Assembly: GCA_036674765.1 (NCBI GenBank)
Contig: JARVKI010000057.1
Span: forward strand, 1 to 64,000
Origin: Seiridium cupressi
Taxonomy: Eukaryota; Ascomycota; Sordariomycetes; Amphisphaeriales; Sporocadaceae
Direction: 5' to 3'
DNA length: 64,000 nucleotides
The notes under the pieces are model-generated. The model had not been told where the DNA came from, ran no database searches, and worked only from the letters and a program-made list of their open reading frames with translations. Positions within the stretch are counted from its first letter, which is position 1; each line of letters begins with the position of its first letter. Shown piece after piece: positions 34,932-46,292 of the stretch. The translations under genes were made by a program, and so were the position numbers.

Positions 34932-37841
34932 TGTGCGGGAAAAAAAGATGGAATGAAGGAGGCTATTCGCAGGTATGTGAACACTTCAGGTACTGTCCAA
35001 GTCGTCCGGAGAAAGATCTCTTGATTCTGTGTTGCACGTCAGCAATTGAGCTCTTGGATTAGAGATTCTGGTTCAGCTGCAAGTGCACATGCGGGCATGA
35101 CAAGCGGCAAGCAGAATCCAGTGTCAGCTTCGCTTCGAAGCCGGAGCAGAAGTCCTGGCGGCCGACTGTCGCATGCACTCTCCGCCAAAGCTGGCAGTGC
35201 GAGGGGGGATAGTGGCTTACCTCGCAACGGTTCCTACGGTGCACTTCTCTCAGTTACGAGGAAATCACAATGCGACTGTGGGAGGAGGGCAGATGGGTGC
35301 AGGGAGATGTTTCGAGGCAGAGGAGAAGCAGGAATCACTCCGAGTGGAAGGTGGTTTGTTTCTTTGAGCTGGGCTGGAAGCAACAAGAATGGGGGATTCT
35401 CGTTCAAAAATTTCCAAGGTTCAGAGCTCCGCCGAGTTGTTCAGGGCCCGGAAGGTGCAATTGCTGTGGTGTGTGCTCCCGCTCAAAGAAGTGGGATGCC
35501 ACTGCAGCGCGGAGGGGGCGCTAAGGGACATCGGTGCACCCCGTACCTGTGCTTAGTTGTCTTACCGCCCCAAAACTATTGGGGAGATCCTGCTGGGCAG
35601 CTGGCGCCACGCTAGCCCAGTCAGCATCGGGCAAGTACCGGTACCCCAACACCAACAACTGGGGACAGCGCTAGAGACAGGCCAGGCCAGGAGCTCGGCC
35701 CAAATGCTACTGTCTATGGTTATTTTCGGGGTCCGAAGAAGGAAATGTGCCGCCTGACGCTGGGTTGCGCTGCAAGTCGCGGCAGCAACCTTCGAGCTGC
35801 TCACGGCATCTCGCTGCATCCAAGAATGCTTTGGAATGTCTGCGCCAGGACGAGCAATTTGGCTCTCGGCCGCCGATGTCGCCAATTGCCGCCGACGTGC
35901 CGGTGGGCTATGGAGCTAAATCTGTCACGGTGCCAAGAATTCGCAGCTCGCAAAGTCGAGTATAGCACTTGGGTCGTCTCGGGTACAGCGAATGCAGGTC
36001 ACAACGAAAATAAGGCTGTCGTATCTCGGCACCCGAAGTGGCAGTTCTGCCAGAAATCAATGACTGTGACAGACGGATTACTGTGCTTGCAACCCCGAGC
36101 CAAGGTTTCACGTGGCAGGCCTGCTGTTCCCTTGCGCTTCATTTACGCCCTGGAGCGACAGTATCGCCTTTGCACTCAAGCCCACCTACCTGGTCTAGGA
36201 GCAATACCTCTTCTGACTTCCGAAAAGGTAGTCGAGGTGCCCTCCGCTGTGGTCCGGTGATGTCAGGGTTGGATAATGGCAGAAGCTGAATCGGACATGG
36301 AACTTGGGGGGCATCCGGCAACGGTGTTCAGTTCCCAGCTGTCGTCCGATCAACTTCCCGATATGGTGGGTTGACGGCCGCAAGCCGTTGCAGCAGCAGG
36401 ACTATCCGGCACCACTGTTAGTGGGCCGAGTAATTGCGATCAATTTGTAGTGATGGTAGGTTGCATACCTTCTTCTTCGGAAACGACAGATATGGCCGGC
36501 AAGGTAGTTCTCGCTGGTCAATGCAATGCTGGATTTTCTTACCATTATGGCTTTACTGTGGTGCAGCTGCACCGGCGCTTTTGGATGGCCAATGTGCGAA
36601 AGCAGAAGTGCACCGGCGGTGGGGGTGAAGACGCGATTCAACCCGCCGATCGTCCAAGGCTCGAATGCTATTTTCTATGGTTGGGAGGGTTCAAAAGTAG
36701 GTAAGCGTGTATGGCGTTAGGCGGGCAGGTACCGGTACGAACAGTATGGAGACTCCACGAAAAGGCGGGACAGGGGGACCTCGCTGCAGCTAGGAGAGCC
36801 AACAGGCGAATATGGCAGCGAAAATGGCACCAGAACTGCAGCCCACATCAGAAGGGCGACCATGATCAACAGGGTCATGGAGGGGTCCAGTTACTCCATC
36901 GGGCGCAGCTCATCAAATCGCAACGCTTTTTGGCTGCCAACTGGGTCAACAAGGCGCGCCGAATGCCTGCGAGCTGCGAATCCCATTCAACAGACCTGTC
37001 GAATTTACCCCAACTATTCCGACCGCTAGAACGCACCGGGCCTTCCCTCACAACACCGACAAAAAATAAGTGTGTGCATCCGCAGCTCGACCTTAGCACA
37101 AAGCAAGAGCTGTTCCTGGCGGGCCCTGCAACTTTCCCGCATCTGTGCGCCAGGCTTGTCTCCCCAGTCTCCCGTCGTCGCTTCCATTTACCTTGGGAAG
37201 GAGGAAAAAAAAAAAAAGCTCGACACCTTCGACTCCTCTTCCTCATTGAATCATTTACTCGTGATACACTCACTTTTTTTCCTTGCAGCTCCTATACCAC
37301 ACTGCTTCACCCCGTCTTAGTGTGCTGCCCCCCCCCCCATTGACGGATTCGAGTGCAGTAAGCCTGCAGAGAACAGAAAGGTATGTCCCGTCATCCTCGG
37401 GCTGTTTATCACTGCCCTTGAAAACCCCCCGATCAATTTCTCCACGAGGCCAATTCAGCACCAGCAACTCCGTTGAACTCCGTCAAGATATCCAGAGCTA
37501 TCTGTACCCTTCAGAGACGGCCGGAAATACTCCATTGCTCGGACTTTTGGAGTGGCTGGATCTCCGCTGAACACACTGCAAAGCCGCTTCCCTGCTGCGT
37601 ACTACGCCCTTTGCATCGGCCCAAGAATTCCATCCACACCAAGCTGACGGCAAGCCACTTCCCGTGGAGCTGACGCTGGCCCCTCCGTTTCCCTCTGAAT
37701 TCCTTCACATTCCAGCCTTTGAACAGCTTCACCTGCTGTTTCGAATTTCTGGGCTAGAGACGCACTGTTTTTGGCTGCAATCTTGACTAACGCGACTATT
37801 TTGTGTCCAGACTCTGAAAATCCGAATATACCACGGTCACC
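34932..37841. promoter_or_regulatory. Bidirectional promoter region of the two ATP-citrate lyase genes
   Basis: A 2.9 kb spacer between the two subunit genes, which need equal output. It contains many short frames on both strands but no gene with a recognisable product. Simple runs include a poly-A stretch near 37205-37217 and a C run near 37330-37340. The CT-rich block near 37245-37330 is probably the transcription start zone of the plus-strand gene. The organisation itself implies shared regulation; specific factor sites were not resolved. Confidence 0.6.
37381..37810 (+). other. Probable 5' UTR intron of the ATP-citrate lyase subunit 1 gene
   Basis: A perfect GTATGT donor at 37381 follows AGAAAG. 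Downstream a GACTAACGCG branch-like site lies about 20 bases before TTTTGTGTCCAG ending at 37810, only 31 bases before the ATG. These are the expected parts of a leader intron of about 430 bases. Inferred from sequence only; no transcript seen. Confidence 0.5.
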
Positions 37842-39892
37842 ATGTCTCCCACGACCAACGGTGTTAACGGCACCTCGGCCGGTGGTCTCTCCGCCAACGA
37901 CAACATCACCCGGTTCGCTGCTCCCAGTCGGCCGCTGAGCCCTCTTCCGGAGCACGCTCTGTTCAACGAGAAGACAAGATGTTTGGTCTACGGTCTGCAG
38001 CCCCGAGCTGTTCAGGGTATGCTGGACTTTGATTTCATCTGCAAGCGGGCTACTCCCTCGGTTGCCGGTATCATCTACACATTCGGTGGCCAGTTCGTCA
38101 GCAAGATGTACTGGGGAACCAGCGAGACTCTCTTGCCAGTCTACCAACAAGTCGGACAGGCAATCGAAAAGCACCCTGACGCCGATGTGGTCGTCAACTT
38201 CGCCTCCTCCCGAAGTGTCTACAGCTCAACCATGGAGTTGATGCAATACCCTCAAGTCAAGACTATTGCCATCATTGCCGAGGGTGTGCCTGAGCGTGTA
38301 AGTTGGCCAAAGAACAATCCCATCAGCTAGTCAATCGCAATACTGACTCGCAAACATAGCGCGCACGAGAGATCGCCCATGTAGCGCGCAAGAAGGGCGT
38401 CCAGATTATTGGACCTGCCACCGTCGGTGGTATCAAGCCTGGCAGCTTCAAGATTGGTAACACTGGTGGTATGATGGACAACATTGTTGCTTCCAAGCTC
38501 TACCGCAAGGGTTCCGTAGGATACGTCTCCAAGTCCGGTGGTATGTCCAACGAGTTGAACAACATCATTGCGCAAAACACCGACGGTGTGTACGAGGGTA
38601 TTGCCATCGGTGGTGACAGATACCCTGGAACCACCTTCATTGACCACATGCTTCGATACCAGGCCGACCCCCAATGCAAGATCCTCGTCTTGCTCGGTGA
38701 GGTTGGTGGTGTTGAAGAGTACAAGGTCATTGAGGCCGTGAAGTCGGGCGTTATCACCAAGCCTATCGTTGCATGGGCGATTGGTACTTGCGCCAGCTTA
38801 TTCAAGACCGAGGTTCAGTTCGGCCATGCTGGTTCGTTCGCCAACTCTCAGCTCGAGACTGCCGCCATGAAGAACAAGCAGATGAAGGAGGCTGGCATCC
38901 ACGTGCCCGCCACCTTCGAGGATCTGCCCCAGGTTCTCAAGGCCGTCTACGAGAAGCTGGTCAGCGAGAAGACCATTATTCCCCAGCCCGAGCCTGTTGT
39001 TCCCAAGATCCCCATTGACTACTCGTGGGCTCAGGAGCTTGGCCTCATCCGTAAGCCTGCTGCCTTCATCTCTACCATTTCCGACGACCGTGGCCAAGAA
39101 CTGCTGTACGCTGGTATGCCCATCTCCGATGTTTTCAGGGAGGACATTGGTATCGGTGGTGTCATGTCTCTTCTGTGGTTCCGTCGCCGTCTGCCCGATT
39201 ACGCGTCCAAGTTCTTGGAGATGGTTCTCATGCTCACTGCCGATCACGGTCCCGCCGTGTCCGGTGCCATGAACACCATTATTACCACACGTGCTGGTAA
39301 GGACTTGATCAGCTCTTTGGTCGCCGGTCTGCTCACCATCGGTTCCCGATTCGGTGGTGCCCTTGATGGCGCCGCCGCAGAGTTCTCCACAGCTTCCGAC
39401 AAGGGTCTTAGCCCGCGTGAGTTCGTTGATATCATGCGTAAGCAGAACAAGCTCATCCCCGGTATTGGTCACCGTATCAAGTCGAGGAACAACCCCGATC
39501 TTCGTGTCGAGCTTGTCAAGGAGTACGTGCTGGCCAAGTTCCCCAGCCACAAGCTGCTCGACTACGCTCTAGCCGTGGAGACGGTGACCACGTCGAAGAA
39601 GGACAACCTGATCCTCAACGTCGATGGTTGCATTGCTGTCTGCTTCGTGGATCTCATGCGCAGCTGTGGCGCTTTCAGCCCCGAGGAGGCTGAGGACTAC
39701 ATGAACATGGGTGTACTGAACGGTCTGTTCGTGCTGGGTCGCAGCATCGGTCTAATTGCACACTACCTCGACCAGAAGAGACTCCGCACTGGTCTCTACA
39801 GACATCCTTGGGATGATATCACGTACCTGCTGCCCACTCTCGCGGGCGCCGGTCCGGTCGGTGAAGGCAGAGTTGAGGTGTCGGTCAAATAA
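37842..39892 (+). CDS. ATP-citrate lyase subunit 1 (succinyl-CoA synthetase alpha plus citrate synthase-like half)
   Basis: Catalytic partner of the minus-strand gene ending at 34931. Exons 37842-38297 and 38360-39892 give 662 residues, the normal length for Acl1/AclA. The start has a low-complexity leader, then [20 protein letters not shown]. The CoA-binding region shows [13 protein letters not shown] and [10 protein letters not shown]. The autophosphorylated histidine is H308 in [12 protein letters not shown]. The C-terminal citrate synthase-like part includes [35 protein letters not shown] and [20 protein letters not shown]. The intron is 62 bases. Codon use is highly biased. The 151 residues of exon 1 and the rest match the fungal enzyme throughout, with no missing residues noticed. 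Confidence 0.97.
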
Positions 39893-40820
39893 GCGAACCG
39901 GCCTGTGTATAAATGAAATTTTGCGCGATGGAAATGGGAGCTCTGCTTTACGTTATTGAAACGGATGGGATGGGGGCACGTGACACTAGATTTCTACGCG
40001 ATCCTCCTGATGAAATGACGAGATCTAACATTTCGGTCGCTAACTAGGGGCCAATAAAGGTCTGGAGTAATAGAAGAGCAACGTTGAAACGATTTCACCC
40101 TCTTGACTTGTGTCGATGCTGCTGCGTTGTGTACATGTAGCTACGCACGTGGTGTTTAATATGTCTCCGTGCAACGCTGCTAAGGCACCTGCGAGTTCAA
40201 ACGGCGAGAACTGTGACGATGTACTACTATGCATGGATAAGTCGAGATGCACCCGTAAACTCGATTTGATCTGATCGGGACGGGACACATTCAAGCTTGG
40301 GGCGTGAAGAGAAGCCGAGCAAGGGCGGGCGTCTGTGCAGGTGAAGACCCACCAAGACTGATAAACGATAAGCAACCGCCCATCAGCCAAAAGTTCGCGA
40401 CCTCTAGCCAATGCCCATACGACTTGCGACAACAGCATAATTGAGAGGACTGCAGCGTTCCAAGAAGCAGAAAACTCGGTAGAAGGAGCCAAGTCTGTCA
40501 TTTCGAGCGCTGGTGAGTGTTTCTGCCCTTTCGCCTATCCTTCGTGGCTGGTGCTTCGGCCATATTGGCAACTCTTAGCCCTCCTAGATTCCGAGAGTCT
40601 CCCAAGACGAGCGGCAGTAGCAAAGGAATTGCGAAGAAACAAAGAACGTGTGGTGGCTAACTTGTGCACCATACAGACCGAGACGCCGTAACTGCGAACT
40701 CGAGCTCTGAAGGAACCCGCGCGTCGACAACACCTGTCCTCATCTAGGTTCGTGCTGCCAAGACGACGCCTAGCCACCGCACGAGACCACAGTTTCCCTT
40801 CCAAATACACATCTCCAAAC
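39893..40820. other. Intergenic region
   Basis: About 930 bases after the lyase gene, leading into the uL30m gene. The minus-strand frames at 40040-40501 and 40535-41089 lack family features and overlap the real gene; they are treated as chance. Confidence 0.5.
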
Positions 40821-41084
40821 ATGTCATTCTTCCGCATCACACTGCACCGCTCCGCCATCGGCTTGCCCGAGCGGACGAGGGGAGTGCTCGCGGCTCTGGG
40901 CCTGAGAAAGAGAACACAGACCGTGTTCCACCCGGTCTCCCCGCAGTTTGCCGGTATGATTATGAAGGTCAAGGAGCTCGTCAGGGTGGAGGAGGTCGAC
41001 ACGGCGCTCACGCCAAAGGAGATGAGAGAGGAGCGGCGGCCGGAGAGGGGCTTCTGGTTGGAGAGACCTGCGCCCAGGGTGTAA
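40821..41084 (+). CDS. Mitochondrial large-subunit ribosomal protein uL30m (Mrpl33-like)
   Basis: Component of the mitochondrial 60S-type (large) ribosomal subunit. Single exon, 87 residues. The whole protein follows the fungal uL30m pattern: [19 protein letters not shown] with the conserved R-S-x-I-G-x-[22 protein letters not shown], the [13 protein letters not shown] strand and the acidic/basic tail [18 protein letters not shown]. The start at 40821 is preferred over an upstream in-frame ATG-less extension because family members begin MSFFRIT. There is no separate cleavable leader, which is usual for this family. Short highly conserved genes like this are easily missed. Confidence 0.9.
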   Translation: MSFFRITLHRSAIGLPERTRGVLAALGLRKRTQTVFHPVSPQFAGMIMKVKELVRVEEVDTALTPKEMREERRPERGFWLERPAPRV

Positions 41085-42620
41085 AGCAATGGGGTGTCGT
41101 TGGCGAAGGAAATGAGAAGAAGCAGGAGATATCAAAGGGGGCCGCGTCTGGAGATCAAGAATACCCGGCTCGGGATCAGCCTCGGGGATCCTCGCTACCA
41201 CCACAGTGCATTCTCGTACTATATTAGAGGAGCGAATCGCGTTTTCATGGTGCAAGGCCGGCTTTGGTTGACTGAGACCCATGGCAAGGAAACACCGGAA
41301 AGCTGTACAAAAGATTGTACCTGATTTCACTGTATAATACAAAACATACTCACCGAATAGACCACACCTGCCATACTTTCTCTGTCATGCCGTCCATTCA
41401 CACACTGGTAACCAATCCGGGTTCCATCCGCGATTCCCCTTAACTGTGCCTTTTCTGGCTAATCTATAGATGTACCCCGAAGAATCGATTTTCAGCCGTT
41501 GGAATGGACGCCCTTATCCTGCTAGCTGGTCCATACACCTCGTCCCTGTCATCGCCCGTCTCTGCGAGTCCTCATTCGTCATATCTTACCCCGTGGGGGC
41601 ATGCCAACCACAACCCGAATACTTTGTCAAATACGCGTCTGGAGCCTGTCTGGGGACTTCTTCGCCCACAAGCGTATGTAGATTACTGTACCTCACATAA
41701 ATCTAGGTGGACTCTATAAGGGATAGGCACAACGAACTGGTAATGATTGCCAACATATCGAGCATCCCGTACTAGCTACACGACAAGATTGAAATGATTC
41801 TAATTACATAGCCCAGGGGCCGGATATCAGAGGCGGAAAGATGTGGCACCGGCAGAAGCGATGCATTAGCTCACACTGATCATCTTCATAAATCGCTCGG
41901 CACATGATGTCCGGGGCTCTGCCGACTGTTCTCCCTCTACAACGAGAGATGGCAAAAGACAGCATACAACTAGGACAGGATCGAAGAGATGACAAGCCCA
42001 GGAGCTCTCCCAATTACGATTGGCGATGAGTGACAAAATTTGTTGGTACATAGCCTGATTCGTATCAGTGGTCGTGGTGGTGAACATATATTTGACGGTC
42101 TGATTTTGCAAGCAAGATTTCTTCGATCCTTGCAGGCAAACGTAGAAGTCCATACCTTCGTCGTCGTATGGGTTATAAGCTATGAGAGTGTTCTCCTGGT
42201 GCACGTGGGCTATTGGCAACATACAAGTGGCGTTTTAATATCTAGTTTTGGTGGCACTGGGTCGATATGCATCGTTTTTTTAACGACTAGATCAAGCGTG
42301 TATCCTCAGAACATCCCATCACGGCCCAGAAGTCATTCATGTATCACTGGATATATGTATTTGGACAGTCATCAAGAAGGCGAGACTCGATGGAATCAAA
42401 TGGGATCCGCAGTTTTCTGAATGTCCATTTCATTTATGGTTCTTTCGTGGTTCCAGTGGGGGTATTAGCCAGGTCCATCCCCATCTACGCAAATGTAAAC
42501 TGTTTTGCCGGCTGCGCTCGGCACAGGAAACCCTTCTGTGCAAGTGCAAATTTGTGTACAAGGTCGCCGATTCGTTCCGGAGACCGCTTAGATCATAGCA
42601 TCGTCATATGTAGTCCCTTC
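41085..42620. other. Intergenic region
   Basis: About 1.5 kb between uL30m and the 3' end of the EAF3-like gene. One minus-strand frame (41866-42222) has a somewhat gene-like first 70 codons but no family, no partner exon and no convincing start context. Nothing else is accepted. Confidence 0.5.
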
Positions 42621-45600
42621 CTAGTTCTTGGCCTTTTCCGAATACTCCGTATTAGGGACTTCGTACTCGCTGAGAAAGTAATCGCCCGCGTTGCGCTCGA
42701 GCCACTGGCAGAACTTGGAGAGCTCCTCGCGCAGCCGGTTCACAGACTGTTGATCCATGTTGGTCTGGGCTACAAGCTCCGGAAGGGCAGCTAATTGCAT
42801 TAGTGGACAGCTGCGGTTGTAGGTCGAGGCCACTCACTGAACAGACGCATCAGATGCTCACAGCCGTAGGTGTCGCACGGTGTCTTGCCGAAGAGCTCGG
42901 ACCCCTCGGCCGTCCACTTCTCACGGATCTCGGCGTACTGAGGGCGTTCGAATCTTCAAACGATTAACAGGCCTGGCATGGGGAAGAGACGATATCAAGG
43001 CTTACCTATATAGCAGAATCCGACCCAAGCACTTGTCAAAGTACTCCTTCAGACCAGCGATGGTCTCTTCGAGGATATCGATCGATGAAGACCCCTCTTG
43101 GCGTTGGGCCTTCTCGTACTCGAGGTAGTTGTCCAGAACTAGGGTGACAGGCTTGGGGTGGGGAAGCGGAACGAGCTGGTTGTTCTTGGTAATGTTTTCC
43201 CAGTCGTCAACTAGAAGGCCCTTGAGGAGGTCGGGCAGCTGGATCTTGATCGAAGGTCTCTGGTGGAAAGCATCTTCCTGTTGAAAATCAGCACAGTTAG
43301 TAATCTGCAGGATGAATGGCAACGGCCCAAAGGTCAATGTAGGAGCGCGGGCCAGGGGCCGCCACAGGTCCCGGCCAAGAACTGTGGGAATGCCGAGCGA
43401 GGAGAAGTCAATGGTTGAATGCTTGATTAGAGCATTTCTCTTAGGCCGATGCGGTTTGTCGGACGGGATCCCAGCTACGGGGATGTTGACGTCTCGCGGC
43501 ATGTCTTTGTACCACTTATACTTTTCGCGAGTCGAGGTCCCATTTTTCTCGGCTTCCTTGAGCTTGGGGTGAAGTGGCTTGTCCTCCGTGAACGAATGGT
43601 ATGGGGTATCATTAGGACTACTCAAGAGATCGCCTTTCCTATTAACGTAGATATGCTTGGTGGTCGGAGGGAGTCGTGAAAGGTGGTCAGATCTGGCACT
43701 TGCTTTGGCGTATCGTGCTTCCTTGAGTTTGAAGGCTGTTGCGAAATCTTGCTGCGATTGCATCGTGGATCGAATTCTCTTATGTAAGGAAGGGAAGTGA
43801 CGATCAACCGTGTGTTGGTGCTTCTTTGATTTGAGACTGTTTGGCTTTGGAGCTGACTCTTGAGTGGAAGAAGTGGCTTTTCGCTTTGTAGCTGTTCCGC
43901 ATGGTGCTATGAGCTTATCTGTGGGAGATATGGTGGAGGTAGTCTCGTCCAGAACTTTAGCCTCTTTTGTGTGAACAGCGGCAGCGGTGAGCTCGTTGTA
44001 CTCGGGAGGGTGAGCGTCATGAAGTGATTGCTCTATGGCCTCCTTCAACGCTGCTTCGAACCCAATCTCCTCCTTAATGGAGACGGAATTTCCAGAGCTT
44101 CGAGTTCTCCTCTTGGAAACGAGAGATAAGGTTGCCTTTTCAACAGTGCTTGAATCTGTAGCAATTGTGTGAGGTTGTAGAGCTTGTCGAACACGGTTGC
44201 TCTTGAAAGTAGAGTCCTTCGACACATTCGGAGATGAACGCTCCTCAATATCGTCCAGAGGCGTAGAAGGCGTAGAAATTAATTCCTCCTGGTCCTGCAT
44301 GGTGTGGAAAATTTTATGTGGTGTTTGATGGACTGGGTGTGAGAGGGAGGTGGGCTGCTTGCGTTCGACGAGGCGCGTGAAGTTATGTGCAGCTTGTTCT
44401 TTTTTTCCTGGGTTGGGATCACGCCGACTTTTGAAGTGCCCTATTGTTACAAACTGAAGGACGTCGACTTTGGAAAGCGCAAAATTTTCAAGGCTTGACG
44501 AATATTTTTTTAACAGACACATGATTTGCCCAGCAAACAATCAACCTCAAAGGCACCGTACTTATTCGAACTGGTTCAGTGAAGCGGCTTTGAAAACCAG
44601 AGAACATTGCCCGCAAGCTGAAGAGCTTCAAATTGTTTGCAGATTGTCGCCTGTTCAACGCCAAAATCTTCAAACAGATAGGGGTCCAGAACCATTGGAC
44701 TTTGCTTCTTGGGGATGTGCTTGTCTTTGTTGGCAATCCACAGATTGGCATAGTAGATGCCTGTCTTCTTCGGATAGCGTATGTTGTTGTGTAGCTTGTG
44801 CCGCGGGCTTCTTTTGGATGTAGAGGCGTACTACCACATTTGAATAGTGACAACGCATTGGCCCTTTGACTCGCTGTCAAGAACACAGGCTGAAGCCCGC
44901 TGAGATTGGCCTCTGCATAGTACCATTTCTTGGGTGTTTAGTTCGTACCCTTACTGTGTTCGACTGCAAGTGTTGTTCTATGTCTACTGGATTGGCGTTG
45001 GTAGACCTGGCTTCCATCTTTCCAGGTGGAGACCGACTGTCCAATATTGGAGACACTGTAGCATGTAGTCCGAGATGGCAATGGTGTTGTTTTAACACAG
45101 CTCATCTTACTATACCTTGCATAGCACTCCTACCTGGCCCAGGGACATGGAGAAAAGAAACAAGGAATTACTTACACTTTCAAGCTCGTAGTCTCGACCT
45201 CGTCTAGGACCCCGTCCGGCATAGCTGTTGTTGGCGGCGCGCTCCTCACTACCTCGCGCGGAGCTCATCTCGCTATCGACACCACCAACAGCCTTGCCAA
45301 TAGCCTTCTTAGCGCTCTTGGAGCCGCCTGCAGTGCGGAGTCGGGCAGCCTGAATGAGCTGGGTGGCAAGGGCCTTGTTGTCGTCTGTGAACTTGCGCAT
45401 TCGGTCCTGGGTTACCCAGTCGTCCCAGGACGACTTCCAGCCCTTGTAGTGCACCTTGTACTGAGCGTCATCGGCCTTGATGGTTGCGAAGTTGGTGTTG
45501 CTCGGATCAGAGGCACTGCGGACATCGGTAATTTTGGCCTCATACATCAGATCACCATGAAAGCAAAGAACTTTCTCGTCCTTGCTAAAGGGGGGACCCG

Positions 45601-45622
45601 GTGCTTGCTTAGAGGGCGCCAT
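42621..45622 (-). CDS. EAF3: Chromatin protein Eaf3 (chromodomain and MRG domain)
   Basis: Subunit shared by the NuA4 acetyltransferase and Rpd3S deacetylase; its chromodomain reads methylated H3K36. Four exons: 45176-45622, 43006-43277, 42838-42953 and 42621-42790, giving 334 residues, normal for fungi. Chromodomain: FSKDEKVLCFHGDLMYEAK and YKVHYKGWKSSWDDWV. A basic Ser/Gly linker follows (GSKSAKKAIGKAV, AGRGPRRGRDYELES). MRG domain: IKIQLPDLLKGLLVDDWE, NNQLVPLPHPKPV, EYFDKCLGRILLYRFERPQY, then ALPELVAQTNMDQQSVNRL to the end. All phases close. Odd: the first intron is 1,898 bases (43278-45175), far above the others here (52 and 47 in this gene), and carries coding-like DNA on the same strand. 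Confidence 0.92.
43278..44300 (-). CDS. Same-strand ORF inside the EAF3 intron; unknown product, possible alternative first exon
   Basis: A continuous 341-codon frame starts at ATG 44300 (MQDQEELISTPSTPLDDIEE) and runs without a stop right up to the last base before EAF3 exon 2. It is then in frame with that exon, so read-through or an alternative start would fuse it to the MRG domain. Composition is typical of a nuclear, disordered protein (Ser/Thr/Lys-rich, KRRTRSS, KRKATSS, HKRIRS). A UIM-like helix, FEAALKEAIEQSLHDAHPPE, could bind ubiquitin. A more ordered end has YKWYKDMPRDVNIPVAGIP and FSSLGIPTVLGRDLWRPLA. I recognise no family. It could be an independent nested gene with unseen splice ends, an alternative EAF3 first exon, or an artefact of a long open intron. 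Confidence 0.5.
44576..45105 (-). other. Coding-like fragments in the EAF3 intron, frame-broken
   Basis: Upstream of the nested ORF, two stretches look coding but do not join simply. One begins at ATG 45105 (MSCVKTTPLPSRTTCYSVSN) and stays open to a GTAAGG at about 44954. The other is an 85-codon frame (44576-44830) with a coherent, charged, aromatic sequence: RYPKKTGIYYANLWIANKDK, then LDPYLFEDFGVEQATICKQF and LAGNVLWFSKPLH before a stop. A TAG at 44831-44833 could be a splice acceptor. Phases between the two do not close with the obvious sites, so this may be a multi-exon gene with weak splice sites or a decayed one. No family named. Confidence 0.35.
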
Positions 45623-46292
45623 ATCGAATATTGATGATGTGCTTAAATGTGGTCCTAGTGTCTGAAAGTATCTCCTGGGGGTGGAATGAGAAGAGCAGAG
45701 TCGGCGATAAACCAAGCGGCTTATCAGAGATTGAGAGGGCCCCTGGGTGGATATAGTAGGCAAGCTTGATGATAGACTCTACTGGCCGACAGAAGAGAGG
45801 GACAAACCTCAATACTCAAGTGAGCATAAGATGAGGTTGATGGTCGGAAATCCTGCGGCTTGTCAGCGTCTGTGGAAATGCGGGTAGACATGAGAGATTC
45901 GACTCTTGATAGAATGTTCTTACCAGGTCAGTTAATAGACAAGGCACCATTCGCTGCGCCTTCAATGTGAGTCGGCATGGATATCAGTCGGTGGTGGTTG
46001 CCCTTTGAGCACAATCAAACTTCACACAGGGGCGCTTGGACGCGTTCCTGCCTCTAAGTGCCAGGGGACGCTAAGGGATGTCGCGTATCCTGGCGCGGAA
46101 TGTAAATTGATCATTTACCAGACGCCTCTCGTTTATTATCAGCACACCCATGCAGCCAAACAACTTGACGTGCCAACTCCGAGAGTCAACTGACCGTGAA
46201 TTGTTCCTCAAGGGGTGTATGGTTCACACGCTTACTTTTACATCTTGACGTCTCCCTCCCAAAGGAGTTAGTGCATCCGTCTCAAGCCCAGC
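45623..46292. other. Divergent promoter between EAF3 and the NKP2-like gene
   Basis: A 670-base spacer with the starts of two chromatin genes facing outward. An unspliced in-frame extension upstream of the EAF3 ATG exists but lacks similarity. No other gene seen. Confidence 0.5.

Noticed and set aside
36711..37343. 210-codon plus-strand frame in the ATP-citrate lyase spacer
   Set aside because: Composition is low-complexity and changes across the CT-rich leader; no recognisable domain, and it sits where the promoter and transcription start are expected.
38798..39550. 250-codon open frame on the minus strand within ATP-citrate lyase subunit 1
   Set aside because: It is antisense to a highly codon-biased real gene; third-position C/G bias opens the opposite frame. 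It has no motif and no start context.
40535..41089. 184-codon minus-strand frame overlapping uL30m
   Set aside because: It is antisense to a clear ribosomal protein gene and shows no family features.
41866..42222. 118-codon minus-strand frame between uL30m and EAF3
   Set aside because: The first part looks slightly gene-like, but no family, no partner exon and no typical start context were found.
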